Below, one piece after another: positions 31,643-40,027 of a DNA stretch of 64,000 nucleotides. Numbering within the stretch: position 1 is the first letter of the stretch; every line of letters begins with the position of its first letter. Location of the stretch: positions 496,001 to 560,000 of the forward strand of contig NZ_JARGER010000043.1 in assembly GCF_029210375.1 (NCBI RefSeq), read 5' to 3'. Below the pieces are notes generated by a model. It was not told the origin of the DNA. It searched no databases and saw only the letters and a program-made list of their open reading frames with translations. The translations under genes and the position numbers were made by a program. Source of the stretch: Nocardioides sp. YIM 152315 (GTDB taxonomy: Bacteria > Actinomycetota > Actinomycetes > Propionibacteriales > Nocardioidaceae).

Positions 31643-33190
31643 ATGATGCCGACGCTGCGCGACGTGCTCGCACTGCCCTCCTTCCGGTCCGCCTCGGTGG
31701 AGGTCGTCACCGGCGACCTCGACGCGGTCGTGCGGTGGGTGCACTCGTCCGAGGTCTACGAGATGGGCGGCCTCCTCGCCGGCGGCGAGGTCCTGCTCAC
31801 CTCCGGGCTCGGCCTGCACGGACGGACCGCCGACCAGCTCGTGGCGTACGTCGACCAGCTCGCCGACGCGGGCTGCGTGGCACTGGGGATGGAGATCGGA
31901 CGCTCGTTCTTCGACGTGCCTCCCGAGCTGGTCGACACGGCCCGCCGGCGCGGGGTCGCCTTCCTGGCCTTCCACTCCGTCGTCCCGTTCGAGCGGATGG
32001 TCGAGGACTTCCACGACCTGCTCGTGCGCCGCAAGCTCGGGTCCGCCCGCTCGGGCGAGGCGATCTGGCAGGAGCTTCTCGCGCCGGTGATGCTCGGCCA
32101 GGGCATGGCCGTGCTCCTCGACGCGATCGCGCGTCTCGCCGGCTGCACCGTCGAGCTCGTCGACACCGACGACCGGGTGGTCGGCCGGAGCCGGATCGCC
32201 GTACCGGCCGCCGACACCGACGTCGTCGTGGCCGAGGTGCGGGTGCAGACCGGCACGACCGGCCGGCTGGTGCTGCGCGGCCGGAGCACCGCGCGGCGCA
32301 CCGCCGTCGCCCAGCGGGCGGCCGCCGCCGTCGCGCTCGAGCTCGGCCGCCATCCCGGCGTCGGGCAGCGCCCCTCCCTGTCCCAGGCGATCGTCACCGA
32401 CCTCGTCGCCGGCTCCCTGGTGTCGGCGGGCGACCTGCACGAGCGGCTCACCGACCTCGGCTGGGCCCCCGGCGAACGTCAGCACGTGCTGACCGCGGCC
32501 GTCGACGTCGACCCCCGGACACCCGTGCAGGAGCTGCTGCCCCCCGTGCGCGACGCGGTCCAGCAGGTGCTGGGCCCCTGCGTGGCGGGGGTCGCGGGCA
32601 GCCAGGTCGTCGTGCTCGCGCACGGCTGGCAGCGCGCGGAGCCGCCGCGGGTGCGCGCGGCGTTCGTGGAGGTGTACGACGCCGTGCTGACCGGGGCGGG
32701 CGACCTGGCCGGCGCCGTGCGCACCCTCGCCGTGGCCACGCCCGTCGTCGACCTCGCCGAGCTGGGCGCCGCCGTCGCCCAGGCCCGGGAGGTCGTGCAG
32801 ATCGCACGCCGGTTCGGCACCCGGACCGGCGTGCTCCTGACCCGCGACGTCGGCGTGCAGCGGCTGCTGGCCGCCGGGCCCGGCTCGGCGCTCTCGGCGT
32901 TCGTCTCCGAGCAGCTCGGCCCGATGATCGACCACGACCGCGAGACCTCCGGAGACCTGGTCCGGACGCTCGACGCGTTCGTCAGCCACGGCGGGAGCAA
33001 GTCGCGGACGGCCGCCGCGCTCGGCATCCGGCGGCAGTCGCTCTATGCCCGGCTGGCCAAGGTCGAGCGGCTGCTGGGGGTCTCACTGGACGACGCCGGT
33101 CAGGTGGGCTGCCTCTCGGTGGCGCTGACGGCGTGGCGGATGCGCACCGGCCTGGACCTCCAGGCGGCGTTCGACCGCAAGCCGGCCTAG
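31643..33190 (+). CDS. PucR family transcriptional regulator
   Basis: 515 residues. N-terminal PucR domain (TLRDVLALPSFRSASVEVVTG, HSSEVYEMGGLLAGGEVLLTSGLG), a central GGDEF-like segment, and a C-terminal HTH_30 (DLVRTLDAFVSHGGSKSRTA, ALGIRRQSLYARLAKVERLLG). PucR proteins usually activate purine or pyrimidine breakdown and transport genes. Divergent from the cytosine permease/deaminase operon, its likely target. ATG ATG at 31643-31648; the first is annotated. Confidence 0.9.
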   Translation: MMPTLRDVLALPSFRSASVEVVTGDLDAVVRWVHSSEVYEMGGLLAGGEVLLTSGLGLHGRTADQLVAYVDQLADAGCVALGMEIGRSFFDVPPELVDTARRRGVAFLAFHSVVPFERMVEDFHDLLVRRKLGSARSGEAIWQELLAPVMLGQGMAVLLDAIARLAGCTVELVDTDDRVVGRSRIAVPAADTDVVVAEVRVQTGTTGRLVLRGRSTARRTAVAQRAAAAVALELGRHPGVGQRPSLSQAIVTDLVAGSLVSAGDLHERLTDLGWAPGERQHVLTAAVDVDPRTPVQELLPPVRDAVQQVLGPCVAGVAGSQVVVLAHGWQRAEPPRVRAAFVEVYDAVLTGAGDLAGAVRTLAVATPVVDLAELGAAVAQAREVVQIARRFGTRTGVLLTRDVGVQRLLAAGPGSALSAFVSEQLGPMIDHDRETSGDLVRTLDAFVSHGGSKSRTAAALGIRRQSLYARLAKVERLLGVSLDDAGQVGCLSVALTAWRMRTGLDLQAAFDRKPA

Positions 33191-33197
33191 CGCGGCG

Positions 33198-33992
33198 CTA
33201 CGGGGCCGCGGCGCCCAGGTGCTGGCGCGCGAACTCGAGCGACTCCCGCAGGTCGCGCTCGCGCTCGACCCGGTCGGCGCACTTGCGGGTGTTGATCTCC
33301 AGCACGATCTCCCCCGCGAACCCGGTCGTCGCCAGGTGTCGGAGGAAGGCGTCGGCACCGGTCGTCCCCCGGCCCGGGACGAGGTGCTCGTCCTTCGCCG
33401 ACCGCGTCCCGTCGGTGAGGTGGACGTGCCTCAGCCGCTCGCCGAGGCGGGTGGCCATCGCGACCACGTCGGCGTGGGCGATCGAGGCGTGCGACAGGTC
33501 GATCGTGGTGTTGGCGTACGGCTGCTCCGACGGATCCCAGCCGGGCAGGTACATCTCCATCGAGCGGCCGGAGGTGCGCCACGGGTACATGTTCTCGACC
33601 GCGAACGCCAGCCCCGTCGACGCCTCCAGCGCCGCGATCCCGTCGACGAAGTCGCGGGCGTAGGTCTTCTGCCAGCGGAACGGCGGGTGCACGACGACCA
33701 CCTCGGCGCCGACGGCGTGCGCCATCTCCGCCGACCGCTCGAGCTTGCCCCACGGCTCGGTGCCCCAGACCCGCTGGGTGAACAGCAGGCAGGGGGCGTG
33801 CACGGCGGAGATCGGCATGTCGTGGTGCTCGGAGAGCTGTCGGATCGCCGCGGTCTGCTGGCTGAGCGCGTCGATGCCGACCATCACCTCGATCGCGTCG
33901 TAGCCGAGCCCGGCGGCGTACGAGAAGGCGTGCGCGGACGACTCGGGGTAGACCGAGACCGTCGAGAGTCCGATGCGCGGCACGTGCCTCAC
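33198..33992 (-). CDS. sugar phosphate isomerase/epimerase (xylose isomerase-like TIM barrel)
   Basis: 264 residues. AP-endonuclease-2/IolE-like TIM barrel with metal-binding pattern: AVHAPCLLF, VVVHPPF, VENMYPW, TIDLSHASIAHAD, RLRHVHLTDG, EIVLEINTRK. Specific reaction unknown. It corresponds in position to M. tuberculosis Rv0498, near ppx. The GTG at 33992 overlaps the upstream phosphatase stop (GTGA); an alternative GTG at 33983 gives a 261-residue protein. Confidence 0.82.
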   Translation of the reverse strand: MRHVPRIGLSTVSVYPESSAHAFSYAAGLGYDAIEVMVGIDALSQQTAAIRQLSEHHDMPISAVHAPCLLFTQRVWGTEPWGKLERSAEMAHAVGAEVVVVHPPFRWQKTYARDFVDGIAALEASTGLAFAVENMYPWRTSGRSMEMYLPGWDPSEQPYANTTIDLSHASIAHADVVAMATRLGERLRHVHLTDGTRSAKDEHLVPGRGTTGADAFLRHLATTGFAGEIVLEINTRKCADRVERERDLRESLEFARQHLGAAAP

Positions 33993-34924
33993 CCCTGCGC
34001 GCTGATCTGGTCGAGCCGCTCGAGGATCACACCCTCGCGCAGCGCCCACGGGCAGATCTCGAGCGCCCCGAGCTCGAGGATGTCCATCACGGCCTCGGCG
34101 ACGAGCGCTCCGGGCAGCATCTGGTGGGCCCGGCCGGCGGAGACGCCGGGCAGGCCAGCGAGCTCGTCGTGCCGCATCGCGGCCAGCTTGGGGATCCACT
34201 CGACGACGGCGGCCAGCGGAAGCGACCGCGGCACCATCGGCCCCTCGGCCGACGGCGCGGCGCCGCAGATGCGCGCCAACGAGCGGAAGGTCTTCGAGGT
34301 CGCGGCCGCGTGGTCGGGCGGGCCGTGACGCAGCAGCCGCCCGGCGTCGCGCGCGACCCCCGCCCGGACCTGCTTGCGCAGCGCGCGCAGCGCGTCGTCG
34401 TCGACGGGAGCGGCCCCGAGGTGCTGGCGAGCGAGGCGGGCCGCGCCCAGCGGCAGCGACCACGCCACCTCGGGCTCCTCGTCGGCGCCGCCCGCGATCT
34501 CCAGCGACCCGCCGCCGATGTCGAAGACCCACAGCCGACCGGCGGACCAGCCGAGCCACCGTCGTACGGCGAGGAAGGTCAGCCGTGCCTCGTCGTCACC
34601 CGACAGCACCGGGATCGGCAGACCCGTGCGCTCGGCGATCTCGCGCAGCGCCGCCTCGGAGTTGATCGCGTCGCGGACCGCGGAGGTCGCGAACGCGAGC
34701 ATGTCCTCGCAGCCCTTCTCCTCGGCCACCCGCTGTGCCTGCGACGTGAACGCGGCCAGGGCGTCGATCCCCTGCCGGGACACGGCTCCCGTGGCGTCGA
34801 GGTGCTCGGCCAGGCGCAGCGGCTCCTTGTAGGAGTACGCCGGCAGCGGCGCCGCGCCGCGGTGCGCGTCGACCACCAGGAGGTGTCCGGTGTTGGACCC
34901 GATGTCGAGGACCCCCAGGCGCAT
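33989..34924 (-). CDS. Ppx/GppA family exopolyphosphatase/pppGpp phosphohydrolase
   Basis: 311 residues. ASKHA-type fold: RLGVLDIGSNTGHLLVVD, FATSAVRDA, VLSGDDEARLTFLAVRRWLG, VFDIGGGSLEIAGG. Similar to M. tuberculosis Ppx1 (Rv0496). ATG 34924 gives the conserved start MRLGVLDIGSN; a GTG at 34933 would add three residues. TAGCGT lies 7 nt before ATG, and a MITE-like element ends only 2 bp further upstream, replacing any original -35. Confidence 0.9.
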   Translation of the reverse strand: MRLGVLDIGSNTGHLLVVDAHRGAAPLPAYSYKEPLRLAEHLDATGAVSRQGIDALAAFTSQAQRVAEEKGCEDMLAFATSAVRDAINSEAALREIAERTGLPIPVLSGDDEARLTFLAVRRWLGWSAGRLWVFDIGGGSLEIAGGADEEPEVAWSLPLGAARLARQHLGAAPVDDDALRALRKQVRAGVARDAGRLLRHGPPDHAAATSKTFRSLARICGAAPSAEGPMVPRSLPLAAVVEWIPKLAAMRHDELAGLPGVSAGRAHQMLPGALVAEAVMDILELGALEICPWALREGVILERLDQISAQG

Positions 34925-34931
34925 GGATCCC

Positions 34932-34937
34932 ACGCTA
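34932..34937 (-). promoter_or_regulatory. -10-like TAGCGT of the ppx gene, abutting a MITE
   Basis: TAGCGT, 7 nt, then ATG 34924. The MITE target TA is at 34939-34940, so the -35 region lies inside the element. Confidence 0.45.
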
Positions 34938-34938
34938 C

Positions 34939-35103
34939 TAGGCCGTGTTGATCAATTCCGCGCCTGCTACGCGACGCGCTGGACGCACGCTGACTGCGTT
35001 GCCGTCGCTCGGAAGACGAACGGGTATGCCGTCGCTCCGGCGCCTTGTCATCGCACGCCCATCGCGCCGCTCGCGACGGCGCTCACTCGATCAACACGGC
35101 CTA
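34939..35103. mobile_element. 161-bp MITE-like element with terminal inverted repeats and TA duplication
   Basis: Perfect 13-bp terminal repeats GGCCGTGTTGATC (34941-34953) and complement (35089-35101), each flanked by TA (34939-34940 and 35102-35103). TA duplication and size suggest a non-autonomous relative of an IS630/Tc1-type element. No transposase fits. The interior has two related stretches around GTTGCCGTCGCTCGG and ATGCCGTCGCTCCGG. Confidence 0.65.
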
Positions 35104-35123
35104 GGGACGCAGGGATCTCCACG

Positions 35124-35129
35124 TAGGGT
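35124..35129 (+). promoter_or_regulatory. -10-like TAGGGT, leaderless promoter for the gene at 35136
   Basis: TAGGGT, 6 nt, then GTG 35136. Located just outside the MITE. Confidence 0.5.
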
Positions 35130-35135
35130 TGGGTC

Positions 35136-35900
35136 GTGCCCGAAGTCGACCTGGTCTTCCCCCGCGCCTACGTGGAGTTCGTGAACCCGGCCGACGAGTC
35201 CGAGGTGCTGCGCTGCGACCTCACCTGGCTGACGTCGAGCTACCGGTGCATCTTCGGCGAGGGGTGCCAGGGCATCTACGCCGACGCTCCCGACGTCGGC
35301 TGCTGCACGCTCGGCGCCCACTTCGCCGACAAGGCCGACGAGCAGCGGGTCGCGGCGTACGTCGACCTGCTCGACGAGGAGCTGTGGCAGCAGAGGCCGC
35401 GCGGCCGGTCCGTGAAGAAGAAGGACTGGATCGAGCTCGACGAGGACGGCGAGCGCAAGACGCGCACGACCGAGATCGACGGCCAGCAGGCGTGCGTGTT
35501 CCACAACCGCAGCGACTTCCACCTGGGGGCCGGCTGCGCGCTGCACGCCCTGGCCTACGTGCTCGAGAAGAACCCCGTCGAGACCAAGCCGGACGTGTGC
35601 TGGCAGCTGCCCATCCGGCGGACGTTCCGCACCGTGGAGCGCCAGGACGGCACGACGTACACCGAGGTCTCGATCGGCGAGTACGACCGCCGCGGCTGGG
35701 GTCCCGGCGGCCACGACCTCGACTGGTACTGCTCCGGCAACACCGAGGCGCACGTCGCACCCGAGCCCGTCTACGTCACCCACGAGGCCGAGCTGACCGA
35801 GCTGATCGGCAGGCCGGCGTACGACGAGCTGGTGCGGCACTGCGACGCTCACGTGCGGTCCCGTTCGGCCCTCGCGTTGCATCCCGCAGATCCGCACTGA
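35136..35900 (+). CDS. cysteine-rich protein of unknown function (YkgJ/DUF3109-like pattern)
   Basis: 254 residues. Cysteines cluster in patterns suggesting metal or Fe-S binding: RCDLTW, YRCIFGEGCQG, VGCCTLGAHF, QACVFHNRSDFHLGAGCALH, VCWQLP, WYCSG. The arrangement of a CC pair, a later C and GC-ALH resembles zinc/iron-chelating cysteine-cluster proteins (DUF3109-like), but I am not certain of the family. No signal peptide. GTG start at 35136 with a leaderless-type -10. Followed by a short hairpin near 35922-35937 (ACACCG/CGGTGT) without a T-run. Confidence 0.7.
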   Translation: MPEVDLVFPRAYVEFVNPADESEVLRCDLTWLTSSYRCIFGEGCQGIYADAPDVGCCTLGAHFADKADEQRVAAYVDLLDEELWQQRPRGRSVKKKDWIELDEDGERKTRTTEIDGQQACVFHNRSDFHLGAGCALHALAYVLEKNPVETKPDVCWQLPIRRTFRTVERQDGTTYTEVSIGEYDRRGWGPGGHDLDWYCSGNTEAHVAPEPVYVTHEAELTELIGRPAYDELVRHCDAHVRSRSALALHPADPH

Positions 35901-35971
35901 GGACCTCTCGACGTCAAGAAACACCGACCCCGGTGTCCCGGCTTGTCAAGAGGCCGCACAGAATCTCTTGC

Positions 35972-36610
35972 ATGCGCCTGGACCATCTTTCTTTCGCCGC
36001 AGGACCGGATGGCCTCGCCAGCACTGCCCAGCGACTCGGGGGACTGCTCGGCAAGGAGTTCGTCGACGGCGGGGTTCATCCCCGCTTCGGGACCCGCAAC
36101 ATGATCCTGCCCCTGGCAGGTGAGACCTACCTCGAGATCGTCGAGGCCCTCGACCACCCGGCGTCCGACAAGGCACCGTTCGGCCAGGCGGTCAAGGCCC
36201 GCTCCGCGCTCGGCGGCGGCTGGCTCGGCTGGGTCGTCGCGGTCAAGGACATCTCGGTCGTCGAGACCCGGCTCGGCCGGGAGTCCGCCCACGGCAACCG
36301 GCACCTGCCCGACGGCTCCGAGCTCCTGTGGAAGCAGATCGGCGTCAACGGACTGATCGCCGACCCGCAGCTGCCGTTCTTCATCGAGTGGGAGAGCCCC
36401 CTCCACATGCACCCGAGCACGGGCGCCGACACCACGTTCTCCCTTGCCTGCCTGGAGATCGCGGGCGACCCGCTGCGCGTCAGCGAGTGGCTGGGCGAGT
36501 CGGTCGAGGCGCCGCTGGAGGACGTCAAGGTCGAGTGGGTCGCCCCCAACGGCACCCCGGGCATCCTCGCCGCGCAGGTGCAGACGCCCCACGGCCTCGT
36601 CCGCCTGTGA
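35972..36610 (+). CDS. VOC/glyoxalase-like domain protein
   Basis: 212 residues beginning MRLDHLSFAAGPDGLAST, the typical glyoxalase-like (PF13468-type) start. Further conserved segments: HPRFGTRNMILPL, TYLEIVEALDHP, PFFIEWESPLHMHPS. Metal-dependent fold; substrate unknown. ATG 35972 is preferred over upstream in-frame starts; a CAGAAT hexamer lies 7 nt before it. Its TGA (36608-36610) overlaps GTG 36607, relevant to the next gene. Confidence 0.82.
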   Translation: MRLDHLSFAAGPDGLASTAQRLGGLLGKEFVDGGVHPRFGTRNMILPLAGETYLEIVEALDHPASDKAPFGQAVKARSALGGGWLGWVVAVKDISVVETRLGRESAHGNRHLPDGSELLWKQIGVNGLIADPQLPFFIEWESPLHMHPSTGADTTFSLACLEIAGDPLRVSEWLGESVEAPLEDVKVEWVAPNGTPGILAAQVQTPHGLVRL

Positions 36611-36617
36611 CGCGACG

Positions 36618-37313
36618 CTGAGCATCTCCCCCGGGGCGCGTCCGAGCCCCAACATCTGGCACCACACCGCGACGTACGAGACCGAGAACCGCGCCGTCGA
36701 CCCCGACGGCGCCCTCGAGGCCGCCATGCGGACGGTGGCGTCGTGGGACGGGCGGGCCGTCCTCGACGTCGGGTGCGGCAGCGGCTTCCACCTCCCACGG
36801 TTCGCGGAGACCGCGGCCTCGGTGACCGGTGTCGAGCCGCACGGTGACTTGGTCGCGCTCGCCCGTCGGCGGACCCGGCGGCTCGCGAACGTCACCGTGC
36901 GGCAGGGCACGGCGCAGGCCCTGCCGTTGCCGGACGCGTCGGTCGACGTCGTCCACGCGCGCTGGGCCTACTTCTTCGGGCCCGGCTGCGAGCCCGGCCT
37001 GGTCGAGCTCGACCGCGTCGTACGACGGGGTGGCACGGCGTACGTCATCGACAACGACCCGACCCGGTCGACCTTCGGCACCTGGTTCCGCCGCGGCTAC
37101 CCGGAGGTCGATCCCGAGGCGGTCGAGCGCTTCTGGTCCACCCGCGGCTGGACCCGGATCCCGGTCGACGTCCGCTGGTCGTTCGTCTCGCGAGCCGACC
37201 TGGAGAGCGTGGTGCGCATCGAGTTCACCGCGTCGGTCGCGCAGGCCGTCCTCGCCGAGCACACCGGCACCGAGGTCGACTACGCCGTCAACGTGTGGTG
37301 GCGCACCTTCTAG
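36618..37313 (+). CDS. class I SAM-dependent methyltransferase without a normal start codon
   Basis: 231 residues if started at CTG 36618. Conserved N terminus SPNIWHHTATYETENRAVDP, motif I VLDVGCGSGFHLPRF, ARWAYFFGPGCEPGLVEL, end DYAVNVWWRTF. No ATG, GTG or TTG lies in frame between inside the VOC gene (36444) and ATG 36726, which would remove the conserved N terminus. A GTG (36607) overlaps the VOC stop in a different frame, so an indel or a CTG start is implied. Confidence 0.75.
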   Translation: MSISPGARPSPNIWHHTATYETENRAVDPDGALEAAMRTVASWDGRAVLDVGCGSGFHLPRFAETAASVTGVEPHGDLVALARRRTRRLANVTVRQGTAQALPLPDASVDVVHARWAYFFGPGCEPGLVELDRVVRRGGTAYVIDNDPTRSTFGTWFRRGYPEVDPEAVERFWSTRGWTRIPVDVRWSFVSRADLESVVRIEFTASVAQAVLAEHTGTEVDYAVNVWWRTF

Positions 37314-38383
37314 CTCGAGCCGCGCACCGCGAGCGTCGGGGTGAGCATCACCCCGGGACCGACGACCGCCGGATGGGCCAGCAGCCCCTCGAGCGCCGAG
37401 ACCACGTGGACCGCGACGTCCTCGAGCGGCTGCCGCACCGACGTCAGGCCCGGCGGCACGACCTGGGCGACCTGCGAGTCGTCGAAGCCGACGACGGCGA
37501 CGTCCGCCCCGGGCCGCAGCCCGCGGTCCCCGAGCGTGTGCAGCACCCCCATCGCGAGCGTGTCGGACGCGCACACGAACGCCGACGGCCGCGCGCTGCC
37601 GAGCAGGTGCGCGCTGGCCTCCCGGCCGGACGCGATGGTGTCCTCGACCCGGGACGCGAGGCCGGTCGTCGCCAGCCCGCGCCCGTGCATGGCCCGCGTC
37701 CAGCCCGAGCGACGGTCCTCGCCGATCCGGGAGTCCTTGCGCCAGCCGATCCAGGCGATCCGGTCGTGGCCCTTCTCGAGCAGGTGGGCGGTGGCCAGCT
37801 CGGTGCCGGCCGCCCCGTCGACGTCCACCCACGGGTGCCGGGCCTGGTCGGTGCCGGGGCGGAGGGCGTCCCACGGGCGCCCGAAGGCGACGAACGGCGC
37901 ACGGCGCTCCTCGAGCCAGGCGGCCTGCGGGTTGCCGAGGTAGGTGTCGGTGACGACGAAGGCGTCGACCGCGGTCGAGCGGAGCAGCGCGTCGTACCCC
38001 ACCACGGGGTCGCCGCCGTCGCCGGCGAAGAGCAGCACGTGGTAGCCCGCCTCCCGCGAGGTCTCGACCAGGGAGTGCACGAAGCGGTCCATGGTCGCGT
38101 TGGCCGTGCCCTCCTGGGCCGGGCCGATCCGCATCCCGATCAGCTGCGAGGTGCGGGTGCGGAGGTTGCGGGCGGCGCGGTTGGGCGAGTAGCCGAGGAC
38201 GGCGATCGCCTCCTGGACCCGGGCCAGGGTGTCGGGCCGGAGCAGGTCGGGGTTGTTGATCGCGTTCGAGACCGTCTGGCGCGAGACCCCTGCGCGCTCG
38301 GCGACGTCGGCGAGGGTCGGCGGCGTGACGGGCATCGGCAGGCGCGGGTAGGCGCGGCCGACGACGGGCTCGTTCCTGGACAC
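37310..38383 (-). CDS. LacI family transcriptional regulator
   Basis: 357 residues. HTH: PPTLADVAERAGVSRQTVSN and AINNPDLLRPDTLARVQEAI, hinge LGYSPNRAARNLRTRTSQLIG, then a periplasmic-binding-like sensor domain (LATAHLLEKGHDRIAWIG, FVCASDTLAMGVL). Effector unknown; no sugar operon is adjacent. GTG 38383 with AGGAGG eight bases upstream. ATG 38335 is possible but lacks a good ribosome site. Convergent overlap of 4 bp with the methyltransferase (CTAG shared). Confidence 0.88.
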   Translation of the reverse strand: MSRNEPVVGRAYPRLPMPVTPPTLADVAERAGVSRQTVSNAINNPDLLRPDTLARVQEAIAVLGYSPNRAARNLRTRTSQLIGMRIGPAQEGTANATMDRFVHSLVETSREAGYHVLLFAGDGGDPVVGYDALLRSTAVDAFVVTDTYLGNPQAAWLEERRAPFVAFGRPWDALRPGTDQARHPWVDVDGAAGTELATAHLLEKGHDRIAWIGWRKDSRIGEDRRSGWTRAMHGRGLATTGLASRVEDTIASGREASAHLLGSARPSAFVCASDTLAMGVLHTLGDRGLRPGADVAVVGFDDSQVAQVVPPGLTSVRQPLEDVAVHVVSALEGLLAHPAVVGPGVMLTPTLAVRGSS

Positions 38384-38412
38384 CCCCACCTCCTCGACAC
38401 ACGCAGGGTGGC

Positions 38413-38426
38413 CTTGATCGATCCAA
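38413..38426. promoter_or_regulatory. LacI-operator-like dyad upstream of the lacI-family gene
   Basis: CTTGATCGATCCAA, near-palindromic around ATCGAT, resembles the centre-CG operators of LacI proteins. Lies between the divergent LacI gene and radA. Confidence 0.35.
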
Positions 38427-38474
38427 TGACACCACACCTCGTCGTCCCCTCCCACGGATGTCGGCGCCGCCGCC

Positions 38475-38480
38475 TAGCGT
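38475..38480 (+). promoter_or_regulatory. -10-like TAGCGT, leaderless radA promoter
   Basis: TAGCGT, 7 nt, then ATG 38488; no Shine-Dalgarno. Confidence 0.5.
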
Positions 38481-38487
38481 GTGCGCC

Positions 38488-39900
38488 ATGCCGAAGACCG
38501 CCAGACCTGCCTACCGCTGCTCCGAGTGCGGCTGGGAGACCGCGAAGTGGGTGGGACGCTGCGGCGAGTGCCAGGCCTGGGGCTCGGTGGCCGAGGCCGC
38601 CGTCGTCCGCACCGGCCGCACCACCGCGAGTCCCGTCACCGCGCCCGCCGTCCCGATCGGCCAGGTGTCGGTCGAGGAGTCGTCGTTCCGCACCAGCGGC
38701 GTGCCGGAGCTCGACCGGGTCCTGGGCGGCGGTCTCGTGCCCGGCGCCGCGATCCTGCTGGCAGGTGAGCCCGGCGTCGGCAAGAGCACGCTGCTGCTCG
38801 AGGTCGCGGCGCAGACCGCGCGCTACCAGCGGCGCACCCTCTACGTCACCGGCGAGGAGTCCGCGGCCCAGGTGCGGCTGCGGGCCGACCGCACCGGCGG
38901 CGTGCACGACGCCCTCTTCCTGGCGGCCGAGACCGACCTGGGGGCCGTGCTCACCCACATCGAGCAGGTCCGGCCGACCCTGCTGGTCGTCGACTCGGTC
39001 CAGACCATCGCCGCCGCCGGCGTCGAGGGCGTGCCCGGTGGTGTCACCCAGGTCAAGGAGGTGGCCGCGGCCCTGATCCGCGTCGCGAAGACCCGCAACA
39101 TCACCACGGTCCTCGTCGGCCACGTCACCAAGGACGGCTCGATCGCCGGGCCTCGGGTGCTCGAGCACCTCGTCGACGTGGTGCTGCACTTCGAGGGCGA
39201 CCGCAACTCCCGGTTCCGGATGGTGCGCGCGATGAAGAACCGCTTCGGCCCGGTCGACGAGGTCGGCTGCTTCGACCTGACCGCCGACGGCATCAGCGCG
39301 GTCACCGACCCCACGGGGCTGTTCGTCGAGAACCACCACACCCAGGTGCCCGGCACCTGCGTGGCGGTCTCGATGGAGGGGCGCCGGCCCATGCTGGCGG
39401 AGGTGCAGGCGCTGGTCACGCACAGCGCCGCGGAGCGACCACGGCGTACGACCTCGGGCCTGGACTCCTCCCGCGTCGCGATGGTGATGGCGGTGCTCCA
39501 TCAGCACTGCGGCGTCCGGCTGCAGACGATGGACGTGTTCGCCTCGACCGTCGGCGGCGCCCGCGTCGTCGAGCCGGCCAGCGACCTCGCCGTCGCCGTG
39601 GCCCTCACGTCCGCGTTCCGGGGCCTCCCCGCGCCCCGCGGGATGGTCGCCATGGGCGAGATCGGGCTCGCCGGCGAGCTGCGCCGGGTCCGCGACCTCC
39701 CGCAGCGCCTCGCCGAGGCGGCCCGGCTCGGCTTCCAGCTCGCGGTCGTGCCCGCCGAGCCCGGCCGCAGCGGTCCGCGCTCACCGGAGTCGTGGACGGT
39801 CGACGGGATGCGGGTCATCGACGTGCCCGACGTGCGCTCGGCGCTGCGGCTCGTCGACCTCGTGGCCGACGGGGGCCCGAGCCGGCCCCACCCGCTGTGA
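38488..39900 (+). CDS. radA: DNA repair protein RadA (Sms)
   Basis: 470-residue RecA-like branch-migration helicase. N-terminal zinc finger YRCSECGWETAKWVGRCGEC (4 Cys), Walker A LLAGEPGVGKST, RadA motif MKNRFGPVDEVG, and a C-terminal Lon-protease-like domain (ASTVGGARVVEPASDLAVAVA). ATG 38488 is supported by the leaderless-type -10. Followed by disA, as in most actinobacteria (compare M. tuberculosis Rv3585-Rv3586). RadA modulates DisA in other bacteria. Confidence 0.95.
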   Translation: MPKTARPAYRCSECGWETAKWVGRCGECQAWGSVAEAAVVRTGRTTASPVTAPAVPIGQVSVEESSFRTSGVPELDRVLGGGLVPGAAILLAGEPGVGKSTLLLEVAAQTARYQRRTLYVTGEESAAQVRLRADRTGGVHDALFLAAETDLGAVLTHIEQVRPTLLVVDSVQTIAAAGVEGVPGGVTQVKEVAAALIRVAKTRNITTVLVGHVTKDGSIAGPRVLEHLVDVVLHFEGDRNSRFRMVRAMKNRFGPVDEVGCFDLTADGISAVTDPTGLFVENHHTQVPGTCVAVSMEGRRPMLAEVQALVTHSAAERPRRTTSGLDSSRVAMVMAVLHQHCGVRLQTMDVFASTVGGARVVEPASDLAVAVALTSAFRGLPAPRGMVAMGEIGLAGELRRVRDLPQRLAEAARLGFQLAVVPAEPGRSGPRSPESWTVDGMRVIDVPDVRSALRLVDLVADGGPSRPHPL

Positions 39901-40027
39901 GCACCCCGCTGTAGGCGCACCACTGTGAGCGATCTGTGACCTCTCCCACGGCCCGCACGCCCTAGACTGACCGCGCGGGGCCGATCCGGACGCGCCGCGC
40001 CTTGGTCCAACGGGGAGGAACGTCGAG

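Noticed and set aside
34941..35101. MITE region as a small coding gene (frames of 78-79 residues)
   Set aside because: Frames span terminal inverted repeats and have no recognisable protein features.
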